64,000 nucleotides of DNA from Linnemannia elongata (lineage: Eukaryota; Mortierellomycota; Mortierellomycetes; Mortierellales; Mortierellaceae). Location of the stretch: NCBI GenBank assembly GCA_036320915.1, contig JAXBDG010000018.1, positions 558,001-622,000 on the forward strand, in the 5' to 3' direction. Under the pieces are notes generated by a model that did no database searches, was not told where the DNA came from, and saw only the letters and a program-made list of their open reading frames with translations. How positions within the stretch are numbered: position 1 is the first letter of the stretch; each line of letters starts with the position of its first letter. Positions 11,581 to 21,670 of the stretch are shown piece after piece. Made by a program: the position numbers and the translations under genes.

Positions 11581-13454
11581 ATGAGCAACGCATACAGGGC
11601 CATCGAGATTGACGATGACGAGGTACCCTCTCCTTCTTACATCGCAACCTTCACGGACACACACACACAGCCACCACTCAACCAACCCTCTTGTCAATGA
11701 GAGATGCTACTGCAATCCGGTTAACAAGTGAACTTTCTCCTGACCCTTCGCTTAACCTCCTTCGCTTATTATCTCTCTATCGATACCATTTGATGTTTCT
11801 TCAATAGCTCAACAATGCCACGGAGCTGCAGTTTCAGAGTACGTGTCCTCTCTAGAGTCCTCCTTTCGTGACACCCTGTACAACAACGCCCTCAGGACCA
11901 AGCAAGGACCAATTGACAACATCAACAAATAGGCTGCCCAAGAGGATATACGTCTTTTTCCTTGGCCAACCATCACGCTGATGATCGCCTTTTGATCCTG
12001 GAGGGGCGTACAAAGCAGGGAGCAACCTTCTCTCCTTAGGCAGGAGGACTTGACAGGCAACAGGATACAGGAAGATCACTCCGATGGATCATTTTGGCAC
12101 AGACTGGCTCACTACTCGCCTTCCTAGTATCATGGACAACCACAATGCCTACTTCGCACTGCAAACGAACAGGATGAACGAAACATATCAAAGAAGGGAC
12201 TCATGGATCTTTCAAAAAAAAAAAAAGGATAGAGCTGGGAGCCCCTTATTTCGCATTCCTTGGCATTTTTTTCACGCTGCAGAACACAAATCTCACCTCA
12301 GCCTTTATATGATCGTTTTGTGCATCTAGATTTCTCATCGTCCAATACAACGACGAACCCACCTGCAGGAAACATGTCCTCTGCAAGCACGCCACAACCT
12401 CGGGCCACAGGTGCGTGTTCAACGACTATTGGACTCAATTGCTTTCAGGAACAATCAATCTCACTCAGTTCCACTCACATATGTTAACTTTTGTTCATCA
12501 ACTGGATTTTTAGGGTTCGGCTCGGCGAGTATCTTTGAACCTCCTCGTCCCACAGCTCAGCAGGAGCAGGCAGCAAAGAGCCCCATCTGGTCGCTTGCAT
12601 ACTATTCGAGGTTTTTTGACGTCGATACCAACCAGGTACGCTTGGGGTTGTTTTAAGCAATAGATTAGATCAGGATTCGGATCAGGGCTTGCTCTTTTCA
12701 AAACGGGAATCTAACTTTTTTGGCATTGCCGTTGCGATAGGTCATGGAGCGCTTATTTGCAAGTGTGATTCCCAAGGACAACTTTTTGGAAGTCATGGGT
12801 GGAAGTCCCGATCTCTATGGTAAGAACCCCTGTCAGATTTCACGTTGTAAGAACCAGGGACAAATAGGAAAAACGATCCAGAGTACTAACACCAAACTCC
12901 ACGTTTTGCTTCATACAAATTTCGCAGGACCGTTCTGGGTTGCGACAACGGTAATTTTTGTACTGTTCGTGACATCGTCGATTGTGGACTCGATCAACGC
13001 CTATATCAACGGAACAACATACCAGTACAACATCTTCCAAATGACATTTGCCTTTGGAACCATCTACACCTACGCCTTCCTCGTCCCCCTCCTCGTCTGG
13101 GGCGCGACAAAGTACTTTGGATGCCAACCTGATCTCCTCGAGATGTTTGCCCTCTACGGGTATGCCATGACGATCTGGATCCCTGTCTCGGTCCTCTCTG
13201 TGATCCCAATCGAGCTGGCTCGATGGATCCTACTGGGTATTGGTGCTGGTGTCTCGGGCGTTTTCTTGATCAGGAACATGTACCCAGTTCTGCAGCGCGC
13301 TGAGGCGCAGATTGCAAAGATCATTTTGATCCTTGTGATTGTCTTCCATGGAGTTTTGGCGTTGATTTTGAAGTACAAGTTCTTTGCGTACAACGCCGCG
13401 CCTGATGCCCCTCCCGCGCCTACTCCTCCTGCCCCCGAGGCTCCCAAGTTTTAG
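11581..13454 (+). CDS. Yip1-domain Golgi membrane protein, YIPF1/YIPF2 type
   Basis: Six exons keep frame: 11581-11622, 11808-11838, 12330-12410, 12514-12635, 12741-12819, 12928-13454, giving 293 residues. The cytosolic N-terminus is Ser/Thr/Pro-rich. Family-specific segments follow: YYSRFFDVDTNQV, then GSPDLYGPFWVATTVIFVL entering the first membrane helix. At least five hydrophobic segments follow in the last exon. YIPF proteins bind Rab GTPases and act in ER-Golgi transport and Golgi structure (family knowledge). The C-terminal tail is Ala/Pro-rich (APDAPPAPTPPAPEAP). The first two exons are tiny (42 and 31 nt) and were placed by splice sites and frame, so they are less certain than the conserved rest. 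An AATAAA lies 45 nt after the stop. Confidence 0.88.
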
Positions 13455-13498
13455 AGACTCGCCTTTTTTTTCTGAACAAAGTGCGTTTTTTCGCAACC

Positions 13499-13504
13499 AA
13501 TAAA
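13499..13504 (+). terminator. AATAAA polyadenylation hexamer of the YIPF gene
   Basis: AATAAA 45 nt after the stop codon on the same strand. Confidence 0.45.
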
Positions 13505-13662
13505 TTTCCTTTCTTTTCTTTCACATATGAGGGTGTTCTTCTGGGAAAAAAAGGTTGAAGAACAATACAAGAGAACAATTTGTAGGAAAGGAACGAAACG
13601 TTTTGAATAGTATATGCACTCACTTTGATCATATGGACCCTGTTCGCGTCGCGCCTTTAGAC

Positions 13663-13690
13663 AAAAAAAAAAAAAAAAAAAAAAAAAAAA
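13663..13690 (+). repeat. 28-nt A homopolymer
   Basis: Uninterrupted A-run in the gene-free stretch between the YIPF gene and tRNA-Pro. Similar runs recur through the window; length in the assembly may be inexact. Confidence 0.9.
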
Positions 13691-13890
13691 CAGAACCCGG
13701 GAACGAGCGTGTCTTGGGTAAGAGAGCGAGAGGAACGAAATAAGAAAAGTTAGAGATAGACAACTAAGCTTGTTATCTATACCAAAAGGAGGCGATATAG
13801 AACGGTGGTCTACCATCCATCCATCCATCACAAAAGATGAATGCGCGCCATCGCGTTTCTACAACAGGAGAAGCAAAAGTAAAAGAGAAA

Positions 13891-13962
13891 GGGCCGAACC
13901 GGGAATTGAACCCGGGACCTCTCGCACCCTAAGCGAGAATTATACCACTAAACCATCCGGCC
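13891..13962 (-). tRNA. tRNA-Pro (anticodon AGG)
   Basis: The minus strand folds as a 72-nt cloverleaf. The acceptor stem GGCCGGA pairs with TTCGGCC (one G-U), discriminator C. The anticodon stem CTCGC/GCGAG encloses loop TTAGGGT, anticodon AGG. The T arm reads CCGGGTTCAATTCCCGG, with a good internal B box (GGTTCAATTCC). No intron. It is divergent from the tRNA-Ala gene about 170 bp away. Confidence 0.95.
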
Positions 13963-14130
13963 AATCAACTTGTTGGATACGTGTTATCCTTTAACAATTT
14001 TGAACCCAATGACATCATCCACCGCTCATCACATGATCCGATTTCTACGCCACCAAATTTGCGAGCTTGAATATCGGAAATATAGTTGTCTGACCCGAAG
14101 ACTGTTTTCATCAAGTAATTACCTTTTCAA

Positions 14131-14203
14131 GGGGATCTAGCTCAAATGGTAGAGCGCTCGCTTAGCATGCGAGAGGCACTGGGATCGATGCCCAGGTTCT
14201 CCA
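14131..14203 (+). tRNA. tRNA-Ala (anticodon AGC)
   Basis: A 73-nt cloverleaf: acceptor stem starting GGGGATC against GTTCTCC, with the G3-U70 pair that marks alanine tRNAs and discriminator A. The anticodon stem CTCGC/GCGAG encloses loop TTAGCAT, anticodon AGC at 14164-14166. The T arm is CTGGGATCGATGCCCAG. One U-U mismatch sits at acceptor position 6. A T-rich run follows soon after, suited to RNA polymerase III termination. No intron. Confidence 0.93.
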
Positions 14204-14362
14204 AACTTTTTCTTTTCACAAGAAAATATTTTTTGTTCACAGGTGCTACTTGCAAGCCAGAGGGCTGTACGCTTGTTCACGCTTGGAAACGTTTTTACCA
14301 TTGACAAAAGGGGTGTAGGTTTTCTTTTTGTTATCCTTCTTGGCAATACTTTTGCTTGCACT

Positions 14363-14547
14363 CAGTGTTTCTCAAAATTATTCGACTCTCATTCGACTTT
14401 TATTCGACCCGTGCTAGGCCAATGTAACCGTCGAATCGAATTTCGCATTCGATTCGACGGTTACATTGGCCTAGCACGGGTCGAATAAAAGTCGAATGAG
14501 AGTCGAATAAAAGTCGAATGAGAGTCGAATAATTTTGAGAAACACTG
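14363..14547. mobile_element. 185-bp palindromic MITE, hAT type
   Basis: The element starts CAGTGTTTCTCAAAATTATT and ends with the exact reverse complement. It is flanked on both sides by the 8-bp duplication CTTGCACT (14355-14362 and 14548-14555). An 8-bp target duplication with CAGTG/CACTG ends is the mark of the hAT superfamily (family knowledge). The two arms are complementary over almost their whole length around a 5-nt centre. The right arm carries one extra 22-bp copy of an internal repeat built from GTCGAAT units. It has no coding capacity, so it would need transposase in trans. It sits 160 bp downstream of tRNA-Ala. Confidence 0.9.
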
Positions 14548-14722
14548 CTTGCACTGCTTACATTTTTTTGCTTTGTCTTCCTGGTCTTGCGCGTCGAAAG
14601 CATTGGACTCAAGGGAGACGCGCTCAACTCTTCTTATCTAGTATATTTTGCTCTATCCGGATGTATTATTACGCTTCGGCGCTGACGATCTTATCGAACG
14701 TATTATGGTATAAGAAATAAAC

Positions 14723-14726
<4 letters not shown>

Positions 14727-14753
<27 letters not shown>
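14727..14753. repeat. (TC)n microsatellite
   Basis: About 13 TC dinucleotides just past the 3' end of the minus-strand monooxygenase gene. Confidence 0.9.
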
Positions 14754-14761
14754 TGCTTTCT

Positions 14762-16879
14762 CTACACAACTTCGGTTGTTTTCGATTTTTCGGTCTCCTC
14801 AGGAGTCTTGATAGACAAACTAGGCTGTGGCGTGGTCTTGACAGTACCCTTGTCGTCAGCTGCAGGCAAAAAGGCAGCCTGAGGGCGATGGGTGTTCTGG
14901 CGACGCTCAACCTGCAGCATAACCCATGGAGGCGTATGCTTGACAAAGAACCGCGTTACTTTGGACGAGATAGACTGTTATTCACATTAGAGATGGATCG
15001 AATCGAAAAAAAAAAAAAACGAAATATGGAATTAGTAGTGGATCGACATCGTGCCTTGTACAACGCAGACCTTGCCACATGGGAGGCGGAGTAAAGAGCA
15101 AGAAGACCTTCTTTTTACCTGGCCCGCCATGGTCCTGAAGACCTTGCTGTGTTCAAATGCCTTCTCAACCCAGTCGATGCGTTCTTTCTTATAGGCCTTG
15201 AATGCAGCTTCAATCTCTTCGGCGACAGGGTGGAAGGGAAGTCCATTGATGTGGTTCGCCAATGCTACGGCATCATGCATGGCGTTGGCAGCACCTACAC
15301 CTCCAGCAGGATTGAACTATGATACAGTGCGAAAAAACAAAATGCGATAAGTAAGCACAATAGTTGCAGAGTACTGGGGTAAGATACCATTTCATTTCAC
15401 AGCAAGAATCGTTGGCTCTTACCTTATGGCATGCTAAAATCCAAAATTCAAAAGAGGGAAAGCATAAAATCGGAAAACCATACAGAAAAAAAGTTAGAGA
15501 CGAAGAAACCCAGCATGTTTGGTTGTCATCTACAAGGCTGTCCAAAAACAAAACATAAAAAAAAAATCATACCATCACCAATAAGAACTGTGCGACAGTT
15601 GAACCAGGTCTTGAAGACTTTTTCTTCGAGCATGACTTTGGAGATCAGCTCCTTAGGAGAACGATCGATCAAGTCCTGAAGAGTGAGGATTTTGTCACCT
15701 CCACTGATAACAGGGAAATCTTTGACTTGCTCACACATCGCCGCAGCGGCCTCAGGGCCCCACTCCGAGTTACGGAAAGCGTCGTTCTCCTTGCTGGTTT
15801 CTTCGTCAAGGAAAAGAATGGCACCCCAGCACACGGTATTCTGGGCTGTTGTTGATGTAGACCACTAACAATGAACAATAAGAAACAATGTGTAGATGTT
15901 AGAGTTGATTGGGTAAAAACGTAGAACGATACGGTTGCGCCAATCCAACAAAAAAAGAGTTCTTACCGTGTACATCTTGTCAGTTGCGATAAAGTTGCGG
16001 AACTGAGACTTTTCGATAGCCAGATCAGGGAATTCTTCGGCAGACAGAGGTCGAGTTTGACCGACAAGGCAGACTGTGCTGAAGGGAAGTGGGAGAGCAT
16101 CAGATGCTGGGAGCTTGTCCGTCTTCTTCAGCTTTTCGTACAGCCCTTGGCGAACAGCGCTGTAGGCTCCATCAGCTCCGACGAGGATGTCACCTTCAGC
16201 TTCGCTTCTGTCGCTGAAGCGAATAAGGACGCCGTTGCCACCTTGCTCCATGGTGAGAACCTTCTTTCCCAGGTGAATACGTTCTTTAGGAATCTGGCGG
16301 AGGATTAAGTCATAAATCTGGGGACGAGAAACAATGTATCCGTTGGCACCATACCTATTAGGGAAGGCGAGAGTCGTATGTTAGTTTCTTATTCTCAAGG
16401 CGTCAAGACGAGGGGATCAAAAGGTACCGTTATCTTACCGCTCCTCGTGCCCTTCGAAATCCACTGAGAATTCAAGCTCTCGGTCCTCGTTGCACATCTT
16501 GATAGAAGAGACGTACTTGCCTAGGGCAACAAACTCTTCATAAATTCTGCACTGCCTAAAGAGGTTGGCGGTGGTGCAGTTGAAGTACATTGCCGAACCT
16601 GCAGCACGAAGGGAGTGGGTTAGGTGGAAGACTTTCTCCTGAAACAAATAGAATCATCAGTGATCACTGAGCAGTCAAAGAATAATTCAGGAACAGGGTG
16701 TTACCAAGGGGTTTGACTTCAGCGGCACGCTCGTAGATCTCAAAGGGGATGCCAGCCTTGTGCAAGAGCATGCCCAAGGTGAGTCCAGCCAAACCTGCAC
16801 CGACAATAAGGACCTTGGGCCGCTTGGCGTACATAACAGAACGGTCGTGCTTAAAAGTAACGGCTGGGTTGATCTCCAT
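14762..16879 (-). CDS. FAD-dependent monooxygenase (PHBH-like), paralogue A
   Basis: Seven exons on the minus strand keep frame: 16705-16879, 16439-16598, 15967-16354, 15573-15864, 15423-15433, 15119-15316, 14762-14974, giving 478 residues. The N-terminal Rossmann motif reads VLIVGAGLAGLTLG (dinucleotide-binding GxGxxG). GADGAYSAVR is the DG motif contacting FAD and NAD(P)H. LIGDACHKFNPAGGVGA is the GD motif binding the FAD ribityl chain. Class A flavin hydroxylases insert one oxygen into small aromatic or other substrates using NAD(P)H (family knowledge); the substrate is unknown. The GD motif is split by an 11-nt microexon encoding most of ACHK. All internal exon lengths equal those of paralogue B at 26147. 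No signal peptide or membrane segment was seen. Confidence 0.9.
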
Positions 16880-18032
16880 GGTGATGTCTTTTGCTTTCCT
16901 GATGTGCAGTGAATGAAGGATGTTGGGAGGGGAGGTCGATGTTGTGTGGCGGGGATGAAGAGGGAGGGAATGGAGAAAAAGTGGATGAAGAAAAAAAAAC
17001 AACAAGATGAGCGGGGAAGAGAGATGCGAAACGAAAAGAGGTTGGCGCTGAGGAAAGTGGGAGAAAAAGGAAGCCAGAGAGAGAGAACGAGCGGTCTCTC
17101 ATGTCGCTGTCCGCCATGCATCTTTTGGGCCGGATAAGAGAGTTACACAAAAACAAACAGGGACAAAGGGAGTAAGGACAAACAGGCTTTTGCCAGCCGT
17201 GAGATGGAAGATAGCATGGAGAAGGGGGGTGGAGAATCAAATGTGCGACTAGCCCATATGGGATACACGTAACCATTCGGCCATGAATGGAAAAAGGTGA
17301 GCTATACAAGTGCATGCGACACCAATGCTCGAGCCAGCCCTCAGAAATGGATGCCTGTTTACATATCTTCCATTTAGAAATAGCTATAGAGGATTCAGTC
17401 CGACAAGCATGTTTGCAAGGTGCGAACTGGGTGTGTGTGTTGGAAGCTGAAGCCGCTGGCTGGATATGGGCGTCGGGTGAACAACTACATTACGGGTGCG
17501 GTGTCTCTTGAAAGTCGCATTGCTCTCAATTCTTTTTGCTTCTCTACACATTCCTAAAACTTGTCTGAAATCCACCAATCAAGATAATTAACGATCATGA
17601 TTTGATGCTGTATCGATAACCAATGTTGACCCTCACTACATTTGCTAGCTTCTAATGTCAGGTTCTTTCTTTCTTTCTAGCGCATTTGGCATACCGCGGA
17701 TGATATAGTCATAGCATAGTAAAAAAAGTGTGGCGACCATTGTTCCGAACGAGAACAACAAACACAAAACAAGATCGATGTGAACATATGCAGATACAAA
17801 TACCAACCGGTATAGAGTATTTCGTAAAGTGCTTATACACTTATATCGGCGAGGCCTTGTTTTTCGCCAGGTGGTGAGCACACTCGTTCCTCTCTGTGTG
17901 AAAAAAAAACAAAAAACAGAAACTTAATTACATTGCATGACAAGCTCAATAAAAACAATTCCAAACTTTATTCTTCCATTGCCACCGGGTCTTGGCTATC
18001 AAGAATTGGTATCCAGATGATTCGCCAGTCTC
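16880..18032. other. Intergenic, upstream region of monooxygenase A
   Basis: Begins with the purine-rich (minus strand CT-rich) leader of monooxygenase A at about 16900-17100. No recognisable gene or RNA was seen further on. Confidence 0.5.
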
Positions 18033-18369
18033 CTAGTAGTCATCGACGTCGTCTTCGTCTATAAATCCTCCCATGTTTGTTTTTCTTGAAGGGAGTGAGT
18101 GTAGCTTAGGGCTAAATATAAGCAAGATCTTGGGGTGGCGTTGATGGAAAGCAAGGGGTTGGAATCCCAGCAAGATCATTTTGACATCCAACACAAATCT
18201 CTTAGTGTGTTCCTAACCAGTCGAATAAGAGAAGGTGTTAGAAACTTTCGCTATCCATTTGTTTTGTTTTCTTAAGCCTACCTACCAGCTTGACGCAAAT
18301 GCGACGAGGGCGTGGATCGAGTCTGAAAGTAAGAGCTGCTTGAGTTGAGTCAGGTCCCCGGGCAGCCAT
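18033..18369 (-). CDS. Possible small two-exon acidic-tailed protein
   Basis: A tentative model with exons 18286-18369 and 18033-18212. The intron has donor GTAGGT, acceptor TTAG and a CTAAC branch-like element, and would leave an 87-residue protein. It begins MAARGPDSTQAALTFRLDP and ends MGGFIDEDDVDDY. The first exon and the acidic tail look protein-like, whereas the middle (LLIFSPKLHSLP) does not. An extra intron or non-coding transcript is possible. Family not recognised. Included because the gap otherwise holds nothing and both exons join in phase. Confidence 0.25.
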
Positions 18370-18779
18370 ATGGAACTAATGATTGCATGCCCTGCACCTA
18401 GGACATCCTCGAATCGCTTTAATGTATACAGATGTGCAATTAGACCTCTGCTCTCTGGCTGCAGAGGGCAGAGCGACTCAACGATGATGACAAGATTTTG
18501 TTCGTTGTCCTCACAGCTAATGGTTAAAGCTCGTCAATAATGTGGTGCTGACTTCAAATGAGCCCAGGCGATAATAAGTGGGACGTTGGTGTAGTTCACT
18601 GAATGGAACCGTGTATATTTCGTGTCAACAGAGCAACACCTCGCTGGTGGTTAATTCGTTTGGAAGTTAAAAATTGTAATTTATTCAAACAAACAAACAA
18701 ACAAAGAACAAAGACATGTTGGTGACTATGTTGCGTAAAAGAGATATATGATAATCGCACAACGTGACATGGGTCCCCT
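18370..18779. other. Intergenic, no gene seen
   Basis: 410 bp between the tentative small gene and the PNS1-like gene's stop; includes a short CAAA/ACAA repeat near 18685-18705. Nothing else recognised. Confidence 0.5.
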
Positions 18780-20786
18780 TTATTGGTGGTCACCTTGCAC
18801 GATATCAGGGAAAGCTGCCTGGATCTTGGCAAAAAGTTCGGGCTTGGTTTCGGCCAGGGCATCAGGATCCTCGGCGAGGGCGACAAAGATGGTGGCGACT
18901 CCCGACTGGATAACTGCACCAGCAGTGAAAATGATTTGCATACCCAAGAAAAAGGTTAAACCCGTAACGATCCAGATCTCGAGTGCATGATGTTTCACGT
19001 TGTCTGCACCTTCACCACCCATGGTCATCATCAGATAATACTGACAACCAACGGCGGCTACAAAAGCACCAAAGAAGGCGCCGATGCTCCACACAGTAGA
19101 GATGATAATATCCTTGAGGACCAGGTCCAGCCCACGCTCTTTGGCGACCTTGAAACCGTCTTTGGCGGCGGGGACAAAGGGTTTGCCATAGATGGCGACT
19201 TCGCAGTAGACTAGTGGGGTGATGAACTCAAGGGCTTCGTTGATCAAGTCTAGTTGTTACACAGAGGAAAATGGAGAAAGAAGGAGCCTAATGAGTTAGA
19301 AACCAGGGGGAAGAGTACGAGAGAGCGAAAGCAAAGGCGTTGGGTGCAAAAAAAAAAAAAAAAACACTTACGGAAACAGCCTTCGAATAAACAGGCCAGA
19401 CAATGATTGCCATCGCCTCTCAGAACATCCAAAATCTCCTTTATTGTCTGGATGATGGCATAGATCAGTCCGCCAAAACAGATGGTACCGAAGGAAGTTG
19501 TGCAGGCGCGCTTCAGGCAAGCCCAAGTGGGAGATCTCGACTCAGGTTTGAAGTAGTGGGTGGCGAAGACGCCAGAGACGGTGACATGGACAATGTTTGT
19601 CAAGACCTGGGAGAGCCAGTAGAAGGAGAAATAGGCGACAATGTGCAAACATACGGGTAGAGAGTCGGAGGATCCTTTTGCAGAAAACATTTGGCGGATT
19701 CCAGTGATGACGATGAGGATATGAATGTTGCAAAGTATTTGCAGAAAGAGACCAATAAATGATACGAAAAAAACGGCGGGAGAGTGTCTAGCAATGGCAG
19801 TAACTTCCTTCAACAACACCTGTTACATGTAATGAAAGTTTTTTTTGTTGTTGTTGTCGTTGTGGAGGAACAGGGTCAGAAATGACTCAAAAAGAAGCAG
19901 TGAATAAAGCGTTTAAAAACGACTGGTAGGAGGTTTTCTTTCTTACTGCTGAGGGTTTGATCCGCTCTCGGGCTTTCAAATAGGTTTTGGTGAATAGGCC
20001 GCCAAGGAAAACGAAAACTATTGCAGTAAACCAGATTTTACTGTAGAAATAGAATCCTGCGGATCCAAAGAAAACAAACATAATGAACCAATAGGTCGCC
20101 GGCATGGACCACAGAGGAAACCTTTAAGAATCAAGAAAAAATTAAGGATAGAAAGTTGATAATGTCTGCTAAAGAAATTCTCCTGGTTATATACTATATT
20201 CAACAAAAGACAAAATAATATCAACTTACAGGTGGGTCAAGAGCAAGTAAAGGTAGCTGTACACAACACTGATGCCGATTCCAAGAGCAAAAGTCACCAT
20301 GACATTTGCGGAAAGGAAAAAGTCCTTTTCAATGATGCCTTTCTCTCCGCTTTTTATGATGCCAGCCTTGATAATATTGTTAACTGCAAAGGCAGACAGA
20401 GCGATGAACCCTGCCATTTGGATCAAGAAGGCGAACGTGGCCCAGAGGTCGTTATATTTTGGCGCAGGTTTGAACTTTTCAGGTTTTTCGCTTTCAGCGA
20501 TGCCGGTTCCATAAGGTGGGGCCTGATGCCCGATAGATGCCAGCTCGTATTCAGGGTAGCTAGATTGTTGTGGTGGTGAATTGCCTGGTGGGCTAGAGGC
20601 CCATGAAGGCTGTGGGGGCGGTAGTGGTGATCCACTGTAAGCATATTGCTGGGTCACTTGGTCATGGCCCCACCGGCCCTGCAGATGATGAGGTTGATAG
20701 GTTGGCTGAGGATGAACGCCGTATGGCACGGGATGCTGTTGCTGCAAATAACGAGACTCGTCAGGAAGGTGGTAATACTCTGCCAT
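18780..20786 (-). CDS. PNS1: PNS1 / choline-transporter-like (CTL) membrane protein
   Basis: Four exons on the minus strand keep frame: 20230-20786, 19947-20121, 19372-19819, 18780-19249, giving 549 residues, close to yeast Pns1 (539). The N-terminal 100 residues are Pro/Gln/Tyr-rich and cytosolic in character, after which about ten hydrophobic segments follow. CTL-family features include NIVHVTVSGVFATHYF, LKRACTTSFGTICFGGLIYA and VAIYGKPFVPAAKDGF. The family includes choline and ethanolamine transporters at plasma or organelle membranes; the role of fungal Pns1 is unclear (family knowledge). The C-terminal 40 residues have a decayed second copy at 21545-21670, so a tandem paralogue probably once stood upstream. 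Confidence 0.9.
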
Positions 20787-21544
20787 GATGGAAAGATGTT
20801 AGTATGAGAAGAAAAGAGGGGAAGGGGAAGAAGTGTCGAAAGAAGCAACTTGCAGATTTCGACGGCGGACCAAAATATTCCAGCGAATATATACCCAACG
20901 GGCTCCTTTGCCCTCACTCAAGAGAGCCAGAAGAAGCAAGAGTAGAAGACGTTGTGGATAAACAAACAAAGCTGCATTCAATCTCAATACAAAATTAAAT
21001 TGCGCTCGATCTTGCAGCTCTAATTTCTTTTGGTACCAACCCTGGCATCGCCATCGAGTCAATTGAGAGAGCCGCTCAATACCTACTGCATACTGTTACT
21101 TCATATAACAAAGCATGGACGAGAACGTGCGCCTAATACTCGTCTGCGCCATGGTTGCATTCCCATGGTTGTTTTTGTTTGTATGTGTGTATGTTTGTGT
21201 TTGTATGTTTGTGTTTGTCTTCCTTTTTGTTGTCTTTTTTTTATTGGCTCAGTGCTTTTGTACAACATTGCAACATTTGCAAGTATTGGCAATGGATTCC
21301 TTTGCTATCCTAAAAGGAAACCAATCATTGCCATGCGTTTACGCATGGTCCATTGGAGTCCAAAAATACTACCAGGTATGCTTTGGTCATTGCTCTTCAA
21401 TCAAGTAATCACAAACCATTCGACACTGAAAACAGTATTTGACGCAAGCTAGAGATCTTTGCTCCATTCAGGATATATTTTTTACTTATATTCGTGCAAG
21501 AAAGAAAACAAACTAGATAATGGCGCGACGCGACATCGGTACAC
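20787..21544. other. Upstream region of the PNS1-like gene
   Basis: Reading the minus strand, a TATATA-like element occurs near 20886-20892, about 100 bp before the start codon, and could be a core promoter. The rest contains a TG-rich low-complexity stretch at about 21165-21220 and no recognised gene. Confidence 0.4.
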
Positions 21545-21670
21545 CTAGTAGCGAATACCTTGCACGGCTTCGGCGTAGGTAGCTTGAATCCTGGCAAAGA
21601 GCGCAGGCTCGGTGCGGGCAAGGGCAGCAGCGTTTTCAGCTAGGGCAACAAAGGTGGTGGTCACTCCTGG
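21545..21670 (-). pseudogene. Relic: C-terminal end of a second PNS1-like gene
   Basis: The minus strand reads 41 codons plus TAG that align with the last codons of the neighbouring PNS1-like gene: relic VTTTFVALAEN against gene VATIFVALAED, relic EPALFARIQA against gene KPELFAKIQA, then VQG near the stop. Similarity ends abruptly at about 21670, and the rest of the gene is absent. The frame is open but lacks a start and all membrane segments. It most likely remains from a tandem duplicate that was deleted. Confidence 0.75.

Noticed and set aside
14400..14627. 75-codon minus frame ending in the palindrome
   Set aside because: It lies largely within the MITE arms and reads the repeat itself; MITEs are non-coding.
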